Source: Edaphochlamys debaryana | Lineage: Eukaryota; Chlorophyta; Chlorophyceae; Chlamydomonadales | Direction of reading: 5' to 3' | DNA: 64,000 nucleotides | Assembly: GCA_016858145.1 (NCBI GenBank) | Contig: JAEHOE010000019.1 | Coordinates: 248,001 to 312,000, forward strand | Shown: in pieces, positions 11,494 to 22,337 of the stretch | Position numbering within the stretch: position 1 is the first letter of the stretch | How the letters are laid out: every line of letters starts with the position of its first letter | Notes under the pieces: model-generated | What the model was told of the DNA's origin: nothing | Database searches by the model: none | What the model saw: the letters and a program-made list of their open reading frames with translations, nothing else | Position numbers and translations under genes: made by a program

Positions 11494-13380
11494 ATGCCTC
11501 TCGGACCTCCGGACCTCGCCGACGTGCTGCGCGAGCTGAGCGTGCTTGCGGCGGATGTGATCGTGAAGGTGCTGATGCTGGAGGGCTCGCTGGCTGCTGC
11601 TCGTCTCGCTTCGCGTGCCCTCCGTGACCTCGTGGATGCCAGCATCCCCACCCTCCGCATCTCCCTCAACCCAGCGACAGCCCCCCACTTCTTGGCGAGC
11701 CGCCCCTCTCTCGACACCTGGCCCCGCATCAACAAGATCATGCTGGAGCTACACAAGCACTCCAAGGCGGGCAGCCTTTCCTCCCTCCTCATCCTGCCCT
11801 TCATGGATCAGAGCCCCCACGTACTGCAGCGCATCAACACCCTCAAGGTCGACGTACCCCAGAACGTCTCCACCCGCCACAACTCCTACCCGTATCGGCG
11901 TGATATGGGAAACGAAACGCCAGCGATGCCGATAATGTGGTTGGCGCTCCTGCTCCCCAACCTGCGAGAGCTCGACCTCAGCGGTCTCCGCAGATCCGGC
12001 CGCGCCATCCTTCCAAGCACGCCACCACAACAGCGCCTGATGTACGACAGCCTCTCCAAGCTGGCCTCCCTGGACACGCTCAGCCTACCCGCCTGTGACT
12101 CCCTCGCGGGGATCGAGGCCCTCGCCGGCACCCTGCAGCACCTCACCATCGGGCAGCACCCGGCGCTCGTGCCGTATCCCGGCATGCACGATCCCGGTTA
12201 CGTGATATACGACTACGACGCCTGCTGGCTCGCGCCCAGCGACTTCTCAGCCCTGTCCCAGCTGTCAAGCCTGCGGACGCTCATAATGTGCGGCGTTGAT
12301 GCGGACTGGCCCGCTTCCAGCGAGGACGAGTACGATGAGGGCGAGGAGGGGGTGGAGCAGGAGCTCGTGCCGCCGCGGGGCGGGCTGACAGCACTCCTTA
12401 ACCAGCTTTCGCCTGAGCTTTGCAAGCTCACATGGCACGGGCCTTGCCTCGGCGATGAGTACGACATCCACCTGGACTTCGTCATCCAGGGCGGGACCAT
12501 CGATGCCGTAGGTGTGAACCTATCGCAGTTCTGCTTGGCCTTTTTGGCCGGCCTGGCAGAGGAGTTGATCCTGCCCAGCCGGGCCTGGGGGTCGACACGG
12601 CCAGAGCTTAAGCTGGACGATGTGTACGCGCCCTTGGGCGAGGAAGACTTGAAGGGCCTCGTGGCGCTGAGGCAGAAGTTCAGCATCGTCGCAGTCGACA
12701 CGCTCACGCTGGGTGGCAGCTGCGGAGCGGAGGACCTGCAGCCGGTGGCCGACCTACTGCGTTTGGCAACAAGCCTCAAGTTCACACGATTCTCTGTATT
12801 CGGCGACTGCTTGCAGCTCAAGTCCCTGGCCGCGGAGGCAGCGGCTGGGGAGCAGCGGCAAGGGCCGGCCGCCAGGCTCCTGCCGGCTTCCTCCCATGTC
12901 CTGCTGCAGGCTCTGGAGGACCTGACTCCTGCCGGTACCGGCGCCGGTGGCGTTGGTCTTCTGGGCTCAGGCAGCAAGGGCAAGGACGTCCGTGTCTTGC
13001 TTGCACGCGGTGCGGCCGCTGAGGCGCTGTCACAGCTGGACCCTGCCGCTTTGAGGGAGTGGGCGATGCGGGTGGAGCGACGGGCAGAGGCCGCGGCCCT
13101 GGCGGCGGGTGCCGGGGCGGCGGAGGGTGGCGGCAGCGGTTCGCTGCTGAGCGGCGTGCAGGCGCTGCCGCCCGCAGCAGCGCTGGTGGTGGAGTGCGGC
13201 TGGGCGGACGGGGCGGCGGACGCTGTCGCGGTGGCGCTGGGGGGCGAGGGGCTGGAGCTATCGCCGGTCTGTGCCGACACCCCTGACGAGGACTGGATGC
13301 CCTTGGGCTTTGCGAGGGCACCTGCGCCTCTGGCTTACACCTTACTTAGCCTGCGCTCTACAACAGGTAGGCTCCATTAA
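11494..13380 (+). CDS. F-box-like / leucine-rich protein, tandem copy 2
   Basis: Open from ATG at 11494 to TAA at 13378-13380 (628 aa). It is a paralogue of the gene at 8402: the N-termini share DLADVLRELS and LVDASIP.LRI, the middles share LLLPNLRELDL, RLMYDSLSKLASLDTLSLPA and GIEALAGTL, and the C-termini share VQALPPAAALVV. The same degenerate F-box and irregular LRR layout suggests an SCF adaptor, by inference only. In copy 1 a donor follows the AWAVQT segment and joins a short last exon. Here a GTAGGC donor is also present (13367) and that exon is conserved at 13488, but the phases do not match, so the real C-terminus is uncertain: unspliced to 13380, or spliced with a short tail to 13510. 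Confidence 0.75.
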   Translation: MPLGPPDLADVLRELSVLAADVIVKVLMLEGSLAAARLASRALRDLVDASIPTLRISLNPATAPHFLASRPSLDTWPRINKIMLELHKHSKAGSLSSLLILPFMDQSPHVLQRINTLKVDVPQNVSTRHNSYPYRRDMGNETPAMPIMWLALLLPNLRELDLSGLRRSGRAILPSTPPQQRLMYDSLSKLASLDTLSLPACDSLAGIEALAGTLQHLTIGQHPALVPYPGMHDPGYVIYDYDACWLAPSDFSALSQLSSLRTLIMCGVDADWPASSEDEYDEGEEGVEQELVPPRGGLTALLNQLSPELCKLTWHGPCLGDEYDIHLDFVIQGGTIDAVGVNLSQFCLAFLAGLAEELILPSRAWGSTRPELKLDDVYAPLGEEDLKGLVALRQKFSIVAVDTLTLGGSCGAEDLQPVADLLRLATSLKFTRFSVFGDCLQLKSLAAEAAAGEQRQGPAARLLPASSHVLLQALEDLTPAGTGAGGVGLLGSGSKGKDVRVLLARGAAAEALSQLDPAALREWAMRVERRAEAAALAAGAGAAEGGGSGSLLSGVQALPPAAALVVECGWADGAADAVAVALGGEGLELSPVCADTPDEDWMPLGFARAPAPLAYTLLSLRSTTGRLH

Positions 13381-13487
13381 ACGTCACGCCACTGCTCGCT
13401 CCCTGACCTGCTCTTGCAATCATTCGCGCGTGTACTCAGCACTGACCTGGCCCTGGACACTGCCCGACTCAAACCCGGCCGTGACAG

Positions 13488-13649
13488 GTGGTGCGGAGGG
13501 CCTGGGATGAGGCGGCTGCGGCGGGCGTGGGCCTCTTTGAGCGGGTGGAGTGGGTGCTGGCTGTGCGCGCATCGCTGTCGGAGCTTCCCGCATCCGTGCA
13601 CCATCCGGACGGATTAGGGCGAGGGAAAGTATTGATGTGGATGAGGTAA
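13488..13649 (+). other. Conserved terminal exon of F-box-like copy 2, out of phase
   Basis: After a GACAG acceptor this stretch reads VVRRAWDEAAAAGVGLFERV and on to SLSELP, nearly identical to the last exon of copy 1 (10339-10467), then runs to TAA at 13647. The only visible donor of the upstream exon (GT at 13367) leaves one base over, which would shift the exon into a frame that stops at 13510. Either this is a decayed exon, or an unseen donor or a one-base assembly error is involved. Confidence 0.6.
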
Positions 13650-14416
13650 TACACAGGAGGCATGTGGAGGGGCAGGAACCTACCGGCATTTGCGGCACGG
13701 AAATGCTAGCCCAGGACCAGGTCGAGATATCGCAACCCAGGGGACTGCTCTGCTAGGCCAGGGGGGTGTACGGGTTGCCGCTCAAGGCCGGGGCTGTACA
13801 TACGCAGTCAGGACTGATAGTCTTGTCATTGTGAGCTGGGCCTGTACCATCCTGGGTGCTATGTGTGGATTGACACGGCAAGGGCTGTGGCAAGTTCCGA
13901 GCCTGCACAGCCGTTCAGGGGGCCCGACGATGCTTGTATGTGGCCTCTCGAGACGTAGGTGCGTTATGGCCATGGGGCGGGTGACGCCTTGGTTGTTCTG
14001 TGGAGACCTCGGCGCTAGGCCGCTAGCTGCTCAAGTGGTGCGGTCTGGGCCTGCCACATAAGATGCCGGTTGTGTTGGGATGCCTTGCTAGAGCCTCAAG
14101 GGCATGTTCGTTGATGGCGGTCGACGGAGCGGCGGCTGACAGGGGCTGCAGGCGGTGGGGCGTGCTCAGGTAGACCGTAGACAAGGAGCACAGTTTTGAG
14201 GCGGACGCAGAAGAACTGGGGCCTGCTACCATACACAAAGCGTACCGCGCCGGTGTCCGTGTCCAGCAGTGTATGGTAACACGGCAGGCCGAGTGGCTGT
14301 TGGAACATTTCGGCGGCAGGAAGGCCTGCAGGCCTCGACCTGCTTTCCCAGCCTTTAGGCATGTCAACGCACCAGAGGCGCAGCAATCAGTCCAAGGCGC
14401 TGTCCCCGCGCTCGCC
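13650..14416. other. Convergent 3' region
   Basis: Lies between the 3' end of F-box-like copy 2 (+) and the 3' end of the coiled-coil gene (-). Probably two 3' UTRs. No poly(A) signal, gene or structured repeat was identified. Confidence 0.35.
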
Positions 14417-17400
14417 CTATCGTCGGACCACTGGCGCTGGCAGCCTGCTCCGCGGCTGCGGGCTCGGGCTGCCGCAGGGCCCCCCGCCGCCTCCCGCAGC
14501 TGCACCCCCAGCTACCGCCCCCGCCCTCAGCCCCTTGCTCTTCACCGCTGGAGGCGACGCCCACCTCACGTGCCGAGGCGACGGCGACCGCGGCGGCGCG
14601 AGCCCCACGCCTACGCCCCTCTCGTACCCCACGACCTCATCCCACACGTCCTCCTCGTCCCCACCTCGGCCCTCGCGTCCCGAGCCGAACGCCCCTCGAG
14701 ACCCCTCCGCGGCCCGCACATCCTCCCCGCCTGCAGGCCCCGCGGCCGGCGCACGCCCCAGCCCGAGCGGTGCGTAGAAGTGCTCCCCTCGGCGCAGGCA
14801 GCCGGGCGTGCGGCGCGTGTGGCCGGCGGCCTGGCACGCCATCCACTCGGGTGAAAACATGAGGCTGCCGGGCTGCGGCAGGAGCGCGGGGTGGAAGCGG
14901 CAGGAGCCGGGGCTGCTGGCGTCGTTCAGGCCGCAGCGGAGGCACCTGTGCGGAGGCCAGCGAGGGCAGGGGGCGTTGGGCCATGCAGGAGGTGCTGGCT
15001 TCCGAGGGTTTGGGGGTGCAGCGGATAGGTGCTGTGTACGGAAGGCGTACAAAGTACGGCCTGTACGTACGGCAGACTCTCAACGCCGGCTCACCTGAGT
15101 TCGGGCACTCCAGCCACGGGGTTGGCACTGCCGGCCGCCCAGGCAGACGGCGGCCCAACTGCGCTGCGCCCGGCTGGCATCATCCCCTGACCACTGGCTG
15201 TGCCGATGGCGCCGAGCCCTGCACCGCCGCCTGCACCTGGCCCCGCGGCTCTCCGCATGAGCGGCGATGGCGGCGACTGGGCTCGCTGGGGTTGGAGTCG
15301 AAAGAGGTTGCCCCCAGGCCCATGCCGGAGCGCAGGAGAGGGAGAGGTGGGGCGGGCACGTGGCGGTGGGCTGACGCGCCCGGCACAGCCGCTCGGGTGC
15401 TGTGCACCTGCCGCTGCCGCAGGTGGCGGCGCGCGCCAGCCGCCAAAGGTGACGTCTGAGGCTCGATCTGGGCTGCGGGCGGGGCTCCGGCTCGCGCCTG
15501 CGTCCCTGCATGACGGCCCAGCGGCGCTCGGGGCAGCTGCCGATACCGACGAGCCCCTGCGGGCTGGCTCGTCTGCCCGCGAGCCACCAGCCTGCTCGGC
15601 GGCCCGAGGCCGCCCCATGACCGCCCCCACCAGGTCCGTGAGTCCTGAGCAGGTGGAGGAGGCGCCGGGGGTGGCGCAGGGGTCGGGTGCGTCCACGCCT
15701 GCAGGGGAGGGTGGGCACCAGCACGGGCGAGGCACTTGAGGAAGGCCCACATGCCAGGGGTACTCTGCTGAGGCATACAACTGCACGTGCGATTTCACGT
15801 GCCACCACTCGTCTGCGCACCTAGCTGCCCAGCGTGCGATGGCCCGGTGTGACGGCTCTGGGGCGTGTCGTTGATGGTGGTGGCGGATACCTCCAGCACT
15901 GCACTGCCAGCCTCATCGACGAGAGGGAAGGACAGGGCCTCAGAGCCGCAGCTGAGCGCTGGTGAGGCGGGGCGCACGGCCGCGCCGCTCCGGCCCTCCA
16001 GGGCTCCCCCATCCTGACCTCCACTTCCACCTGCACCCGCACTGCCGCCGGCACCCGTCCGGGCAGCCACTGAGCTGGCGGCATTGGCCTCCTCTGCGGC
16101 TGCCTCCGCTGCCGCCAGCAAGTCTCTTGGCACGCCGTCGCGGCCTCCGCCCACCCAGGGATCCAGGCTGGGGGCCGAGGCCTCCCGGGAGCCGCGCACA
16201 GCGCTGCTGGCCCCGGCCTCGCCCTCCCCTTCCTGAGCCCGCGGCGCAGCGGCGTGCGAGGCGGCGGGCGCCGGGCCGCTGGCGGGCGTGGCTGCTGCCC
16301 GCGGGCCGCAGCTGCTACCTACAGAGGGAGATTGCGTGCGAAGACGGTCAGCAGGCCTCCAAGACATGGCTGCCAGGACTTGGGGTAGCACGCAACATCT
16401 ATGCCATATTGCGACGTCATGACGGGCGAGCAGCTTCCATGCGCACGGTAGCACTCACCCGAGGACACGGACGGCGGGCCCCCGCTGCTACTGAGCTGCC
16501 TCCGCAGGCCCGCCAGCTCCCCCAGCAGGGCCGCATAGTCTCGCTCCCGCTGGGCCAGCGCCGCCTCCCACTGGGCCTGCATGGAAGGCCACAGGGGTGA
16601 CAGGGCGCTCAGGCTGTGGATTGACGGAAGGCAAAGGCAGCAAGCCTGGAGGCTGCAGCCGCGCACCTCGAGCTGCCGTACCGCCTCCTCGTGCTGCTCC
16701 AGAGGCATGGAGCCCTGCGCGCGGCGGAGCGGGGGGCACGAGGGGGGCACGAGCACTGTTGCAGCACCGCACGCGTGTTTACAAACGGGGTGCAGTTGCA
16801 CATACCAGCCCCCAGCCCTGTGCATGGCAAGCTAGGCCCTGTCGTACCTGCCGTACGTGCTGCAGCTCCGCCTCGTGCGCTGCCCTCTGGAGCTGGAGCT
16901 GGGCCTGGAAGCAAGATTGGGGTACATCAGGGTCACGTTGTGGGAAGCCCCCGACCCCAGGGCCGAGCCGATCTGCACACATCCCCCCACCGCCCCACCT
17001 GCAAGGCCTCTGTCGCCGCCCGCGCGGCGGCCACCTGCCCGTGACTCGCGTCCGCTGCGGCCCTTGCCGCTGCGAGCTGAGCCTGCGGCGCGTAATGGTG
17101 GCGGACGTGGAGCACTCGCCGTGCCTCCCAAGTACCATGACCCATCCCGCAAAAGCCACTGTACGCTTCTCTTACTCCCTCTGCTCCCAGGAAGTACCAC
17201 GCAGGCCCCACCTCCAGGCGCTGCACCTCCGCCCTCCGCTCCGCCGCCTCCCGCTCCAGCCGCCCCGCAGCCGCCGCCAGCTCTCGGTCGTGGCTGGAGG
17301 CCAGGTCCAGGAGGTCCCCCGCGTGCCGCTCCTCCTGCAGGGCCGGGGGAGGGGAGGGCGGGCAGGGCGGGGCAAGGGGTGGTGCGTCAGGACTCGGCTC

Positions 17401-18401
17401 CACGCTCAGCCGTCCCATTTCTGCGGCTCAAGCAACCCGAGTACCCGACCCACATCTTGCGCACTGGACCGTGGGTACAGCTCCCATACTCAGCAGGTGA
17501 GCCGGGTGCTACACCCGTGCCTGGCACCGCCTGCGCCATACCACACGAGCTCTGAACCCACGAAGTGCGGAGGCCTCACCAGTGCCGCCAGCGCCACGCG
17601 GTGCCGCTCCTCGGCCCGGTCCCGCTCCAGGTCGTACCGCGACTGCAGCTGCAGCAGCATGGCCCGGTAGGCGGCCTTGAGCCGGGCCTCGGAGCGGGCC
17701 TGGGCGGCGGCGGCCTCCGCAGGGGACACGCCGGGCGGGCCTGCGGGTGGGGTCCGGAGACGGGGTGATGAGAGGTGGCAGGGCGGGGATGCCGGTTCGT
17801 GGTGCGGTTCGCAGGACGCAAGGCGTGGGGTAGAAGGTGTACGGCGCAGCCGTGCCAGATGACTGCAGTTGACTTTCGGGTCCTCCCGGAAAAGGGGTGC
17901 GGCTAGCTAAGCCTCACCGTCGACGCCCTGCATCGCCGAGACGCCCTCCCGCAGCCGTTGGCGCTCCGCGTCTCGTGCGCCGTCAAGGTTGAGCACGTCA
18001 CGCAGTACGGCCACGGGTTCCAGATTCAGGCCCAGCATGGCTTCGTGGGCATCCACGTGGGCCTGGTCGCCCGGCTCCAGTCCCAGAACCTGTCGAAGGG
18101 TCTTCTCATGTTCTAGAGGCTTCCAGGCCCCTGGCACCTTGCCCAGACTGCTTGTGAACCGGGATGCACCTCGGTCCGCTGCTTGGGGGTAGCTTGGCGG
18201 CTGTTGGGGTCGTGCATGCGGGCAGCAGCAGCCCGCCCCGCGGGGTGGAGCCGTGGGCACGGCGCTGCCTGTCCGGAGAGTTGGGGACGGGCGGCGCTCC
18301 GGAGCGGAGGTACATGCCAAGGGCGCCTGCGCCCCGAAGGCCTGCGGCCCAGGCGCCCACGCGGGAGGGAGCTCGCCGGAGCTCGCTGCGTGGCGCTGCA
18401 T
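14417..18401 (-). CDS. Coiled-coil protein with C-terminal CHORD-like Cys/His finger
   Basis: Ten exons fit in phase on the minus strand: 18401-17918, 17740-17580, 17334-17212, 17082-16999, 16904-16848, 16714-16667, 16576-16459, 16318-15821, 15644-15095, 14945-14417 (883 aa). The ATG at 18401 is the first in the open exon; a further 5' exon is possible. Exons 2-7 (residues about 162-358) are charged Ala/Glu/Arg/Leu heptad-like sequence (RSEARLKAAYRAMLLQLQSR; DRELAAAAGRLEREAAERRA), i.e. a long coiled coil coded by small exons. The C-terminal exon opens with CLRCGLND, then CRFHPALL, FSPEWMAC and GCLRRGEHF, a Cys/His pattern resembling the C-x-[YF]-H-P...WxxC...GC..G.H layout of CHORD-type zinc fingers. 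No function can be assigned; a structural or scaffold role is a guess. Confidence 0.75.
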
Positions 18402-19089
18402 GGAAGCCGCCTGGTGATTTGGGTGAAGGAGTGCGCATTGACGGAAGGGAAGGGAGGTTAGGGCACAACGTGCGGGTTGAGCCCCAACGGCTGACCACGT
18501 GCCAACCCCAGCCCCCGTCATGTCCGTGGGAGGCTTCTGGGCATGCCCCACTTTCTCCCGTCCCCCAACCCTCGCACCTCACTACAGTGTCAACAGGGCG
18601 CCATCCCACCCCCTCGGGAGATGCTTCCCGCCATGGTATCCCCGAATAGCCGCAGTAGCACAGGCGCGACAGAAGACACCGAACGCTTCTATTTGACACG
18701 CTGTTGACCGTGGGGTTGATGGCGCTGCAGGTAGCACCGGGCGGACGTTGGGAGAATGTTGCTGGTCAACACGGGTTCTCGCGAGCCTGTTTGCGGGCCA
18801 GCTGGTGCAGGACCTCACGTGCAACTGTCCGGTTTGACTGATAATGCCGGTAAGGCGGGCTCGTGGGTTTGCCGGAAGCTGGGCGGGCATGGGCGTACCT
18901 TCATCCGGCTGGCCTTTTAGGGCCCGGCGCTCACAGGTCTCCACAGTTTCCAAAGCGCACGCGGCCGTAAACAAGAGATAAACACAGTAGACACAGGCGC
19001 AGAGTCACCAGTCGCTACGCCCCACGAAGCACATAGAAACTTCGGCGAAGTCCGAGTGCTCCTAGCCGCGTAACACTCCTTTCGTAGCA
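18402..19089. promoter_or_regulatory. Divergent intergenic region, coiled-coil gene / PTOX
   Basis: About 690 bases separate the start codons of the minus-strand coiled-coil gene and the plus-strand oxidase gene, so both promoters and 5' UTRs lie here. No clear TATA box or repeated operator was seen. Confidence 0.45.
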
Positions 19090-22000
19090 ATGGCTCTTCA
19101 CACGCTTGGCCAGCGTAAGCTGTGCCCTACCTCCCGGGCGCTGCCAGTGCGGCCGGCGGCACGACTTCTGCCAGGCCTGCGCCGCGCGCCTCTCCGTGTC
19201 TCAGCGGTCGCACAGATGCCGCAGCCGCCGACGAAGGAACCTGAGACGTCCAAAGCTAGTGGCACTGTTGCCCCAGTCAAGTCCGCGTGAGTTGGGTGTT
19301 GCGCGATTCTGGTGCTCCAGAATATTATGGCCGCAAACGGACCCGCGGACTGCCTCGTACCACTAGGAGTCGACGTTGTAATGCACCTGCGCTGGCGGCT
19401 CGTGGCCCCGGCCTCAGCGCGGCGGGGTCCGAGTTCGTGTGGCCAGCCTGCGCCCGACCACGTGTGCCTGCACCCTATCCGTGCTCAGCCCCAACTAACC
19501 CCTCCAGCTCTGGCGCCTTGGGGCACATTCTCCCCCGGTCCCTCAAGCGATTCTCACCTGCTCATGCTGATAGCACATAACCCCACGGCCGCCCACTTCC
19601 TCCTCCCTTTCCCCATCCAGGCCCCTGACCGCACCCGTGTTCTTCGCTGACAGCGTCGCCAGCGTGTCCCTGGACGAGGAGTGCCACGCCTTCGTCGACC
19701 GCGACGGCGAGTTCGTGGAGACCATGTGCTGCGACTACGGTGAGTGCCGGACCCTGGGGTCTCTCACGGGCCTAACCCTAGGCTGGGTTCTCAGTTACCA
19801 CCGCGGAGAATACCGTTTCCGGGAGGTTGTGCAACAAGGTGCCTGCAGTCGGTTTCCCTCTCGTGACCAATATCGGTGTTGCCCTTTGCAGGCTTCCGCT
19901 CGGGCGTGTCCCGTATGTACACGGGCGAGTCTGACGGCCAGATCCCGTACAACGCCTTCCAACTGGTGAGCGGGGCGTCTCCGTCTCCAGGGGCCGCGTC
20001 CTGTTCCGGCACCTGCTTTGGCAACAACGAGTGGCCTGCTCAGACTCGGCAGCTGAGGAGCGTTGAGACCGCTGGCGCGCAGCAAACAACCCCCGCAACC
20101 GGCCCTGACGTGCGCACCTCTGCCCCCGCCCCGTTGTGCCCCCTATGTCCAGGCCTGGCGCAACTTCCAGAATGAGCTGCGCTCGCTGCGCCAATCGTTC
20201 CGCTTTGACGACTTTGCCGCCGTGGCGGAGGCCAACCCGCCGCGGGGCGCCCTGGGCAAGGCGGCCTACGGGCTGGGCCAGGCGGTGGTGGACGGCATCG
20301 GCGCGCTGGACCGCGCGCTGGAGAAGAACAAGGTGGGGCGGCACGGGGTAGGGAGGTTAGCGGGGCGCAAGGACTGGCTGAAGCGAGACAGGGCTCGGGG
20401 TGCCGGCGTGTGACGGAGGTGTCGATGGCGAGGCGGGCGGGCTCTGAGCAGTGTGTGGGTGTGGTGCTGTTCCGTGCAGGTGCTGGAGCCGCTCCGGCCC
20501 CGCCCCATGACGGTCAACATGTCGGACGACGACCAGGCCGTCAAGCTCATCAACAACTGCGCAGAGGTGCGACGCGCACGGAGGGAAGGGGTTGGGCCCG
20601 GGTCCTCTGGCCGCGGCGGAGACGCCTGGGGCAAGACCGTAGTGGGGAAGCCTTTCGGAACGCAGCGCGGCCTAGTGCGCCCACACCTGCTTGCCCGCGC
20701 TGACACACCGCCTCCACCCGGTCTGCAGATCCGTACCAAGCTGAGGCAGCTGAAGCTGAGCAACCAGGCGGTGTGGGACCGCGAGCACACGCGGGAGGCG
20801 GCAGGGCAGGGCGTGGAGACTCCCTGGTGAGCCCGCAAGCGCATGTGACGGGGCGGCGGGGCGGGGCGGGGCGGGCCATGCAGGCGGGCTGGCGAGCAAG
20901 GGCAGGCTTGGACTAACATGGGCCCTTACGCATGCTGCTCACGCCCTCGCCTCTCCTGGCCTCCTCCTCGGCGCTTCAGGCTGATCAAGGGCGCCTACCT
21001 GGCGCTGTGCCTGCTGCTGGACGTCCTGTTCAACAACCGGCCCATCCAGCGCTTCTGGTTCCTGGAGACCGTGGCGCGCATGCCGTACTTCTCGTACATC
21101 TCGATGCTGCACCTGTACGAGTCCTTCGGCTGGTGGCGCGCAGGCGCTGAGCTGCGCAAGATCCACTTCGCCGAGGAGTGGAACGAGCTGCACCACCTGC
21201 AGGTGTGTGAGGCTGCAGCACCCCGTGGGAGAGGATATTGGCAGGAGTGAACAAGTGCTTGGGGTCTGGCGATGGAGGACTTACAGGCCTGAGCAAAGGC
21301 CATGCGAAGTTAGCGTTCCCCAGCTGCCTCAACTCAACCCTCACCAATCCTGCCTTCCGTGGGAGGTGATGCGGAAGTGAATGAGGACAGGAGTGAATGA
21401 GTGATCGGGGTCCGGTGGGGAACCTATCCAGCTGGCCCACACTTTGAGCAAAGACCACGAGAGGTTAAGGTTTCCCCAGGTGCCTCAACTCAACCCTCTC
21501 CAACTCTGACGCATTCGTGACCTCCTTTCGCCGACCCAGATCATGGAGTCCCTGGGCGGCGACCAGCTGTGGTTCGACCGCTTCGCGGCGCAGCACGCCG
21601 CCATCGTGTACTACTGGATCCTGCTGGGGCTGTACTTTTTCTCGCCCCGCCTGGCGTACAACTTCTCGGAGCTCATCGAGGCGCACGCGGTGGACACGTA
21701 CGGTGAGGCCACGGCGGCTGCGGGGTGCTATGGATTGATACAAGGCTAGGTAACGAATGGTGTATCTGCTGCAGTGAACGGGGAAAGGCGGTCGGGGACA
21801 CGGATCGAGGAGTGCCGAGAGCAGCACTTGGTTTGCTAAAGAGGAATTCGTTGCCTGACGTTTCTGCTGCCACCCCCCCGCCCGCCCCCAGGCGAGTTCG
21901 TGGACGCCAACGAGGAGATGCTCAAGTCGCTGCCGCCGCCCCTGGTGGCCGCCGTCTACTACCGCTCCTCCGACCTGTACATGTTCGACACCTTCCAGAC

Positions 22001-22337
22001 CTCGCAGCCGCTGCGCAACCCGCGCCGGCCCAAGTGCGCCTCGCTGTACGACGTGTTCTGCAACATCCGCGATGACGAGATGGTGAGAGCGCAGAGCTCT
22101 GGCGGTGCCCGGTGCCGCCTGGTTACGTCAGCCATTGGTTTGTGCCTGCCATTGCAGTCAGCTAGGACTCCTGCCGGTGCTGCCCCTTCACGCCGCCCCC
22201 TAGCTCAACCCCTGCCCCGCCTCCATTTGTTCCGTCCTGCCGCAGGAGCACGTCAAGACCATGGCTGCCTGCCAGGACGAGAGCGTCAAGATGGACATTG
22301 CGGCGCGCCGGGAGGACACCACGCGCATCGGCCTGTA
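19090..22337 (+). CDS. PTOX: Plastid terminal oxidase (plastoquinol oxidase)
   Basis: Ten exons fit in phase: 19090-19286, 19621-19739, 19892-19965, 20153-20332, 20480-20566, 20729-20826, 20980-21202, 21540-21702, 21892-22082, 22245-22337 (474 aa). The first 40 or so residues are Arg/Ala-rich with a VSAVA-type cleavage region: a chloroplast transit peptide. The catalytic part is an alternative-oxidase-family di-iron domain: LET in FWFLETVARMPYFSY (Glu near 281), NELHH, LIEAHA and DDEMEHVKTM supply the expected Glu/His iron ligands. PYFSYISMLHLYESFGWW is characteristic of the plastid (IMMUTANS/PTOX) branch rather than mitochondrial AOX. It would oxidise plastoquinol with O2 on the stromal face of thylakoids, in chlororespiration and carotenoid desaturation. 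Green algae can carry two PTOX genes; I cannot tell which this is. Confidence 0.95.
21223..21498. repeat. Degenerate two-copy tandem duplication in PTOX intron 7
   Basis: Intron 21203-21539 contains two related units. Shared blocks include CCGTGGGAG (21223 and 21357), a GGGGTC-CGG block, GAGCAAAG-CCA and TGCCTCAACTCAACCCTC (21325 and 21481). Unit length is about 134-156 bases, with a small insertion in the second copy. Confidence 0.75.

Noticed and set aside
12213..13280. Long minus-strand frame opposite F-box-like copy 2
   Set aside because: Antisense shadow made possible by high GC; the sense frame is conserved in the tandem paralogue, this one is not.
16933..17418. Minus-strand open frame as a separate 161-residue gene
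   Set aside because: It is two coiled-coil exons joined by read-through of an intron; both exons fit the ten-exon coiled-coil gene.
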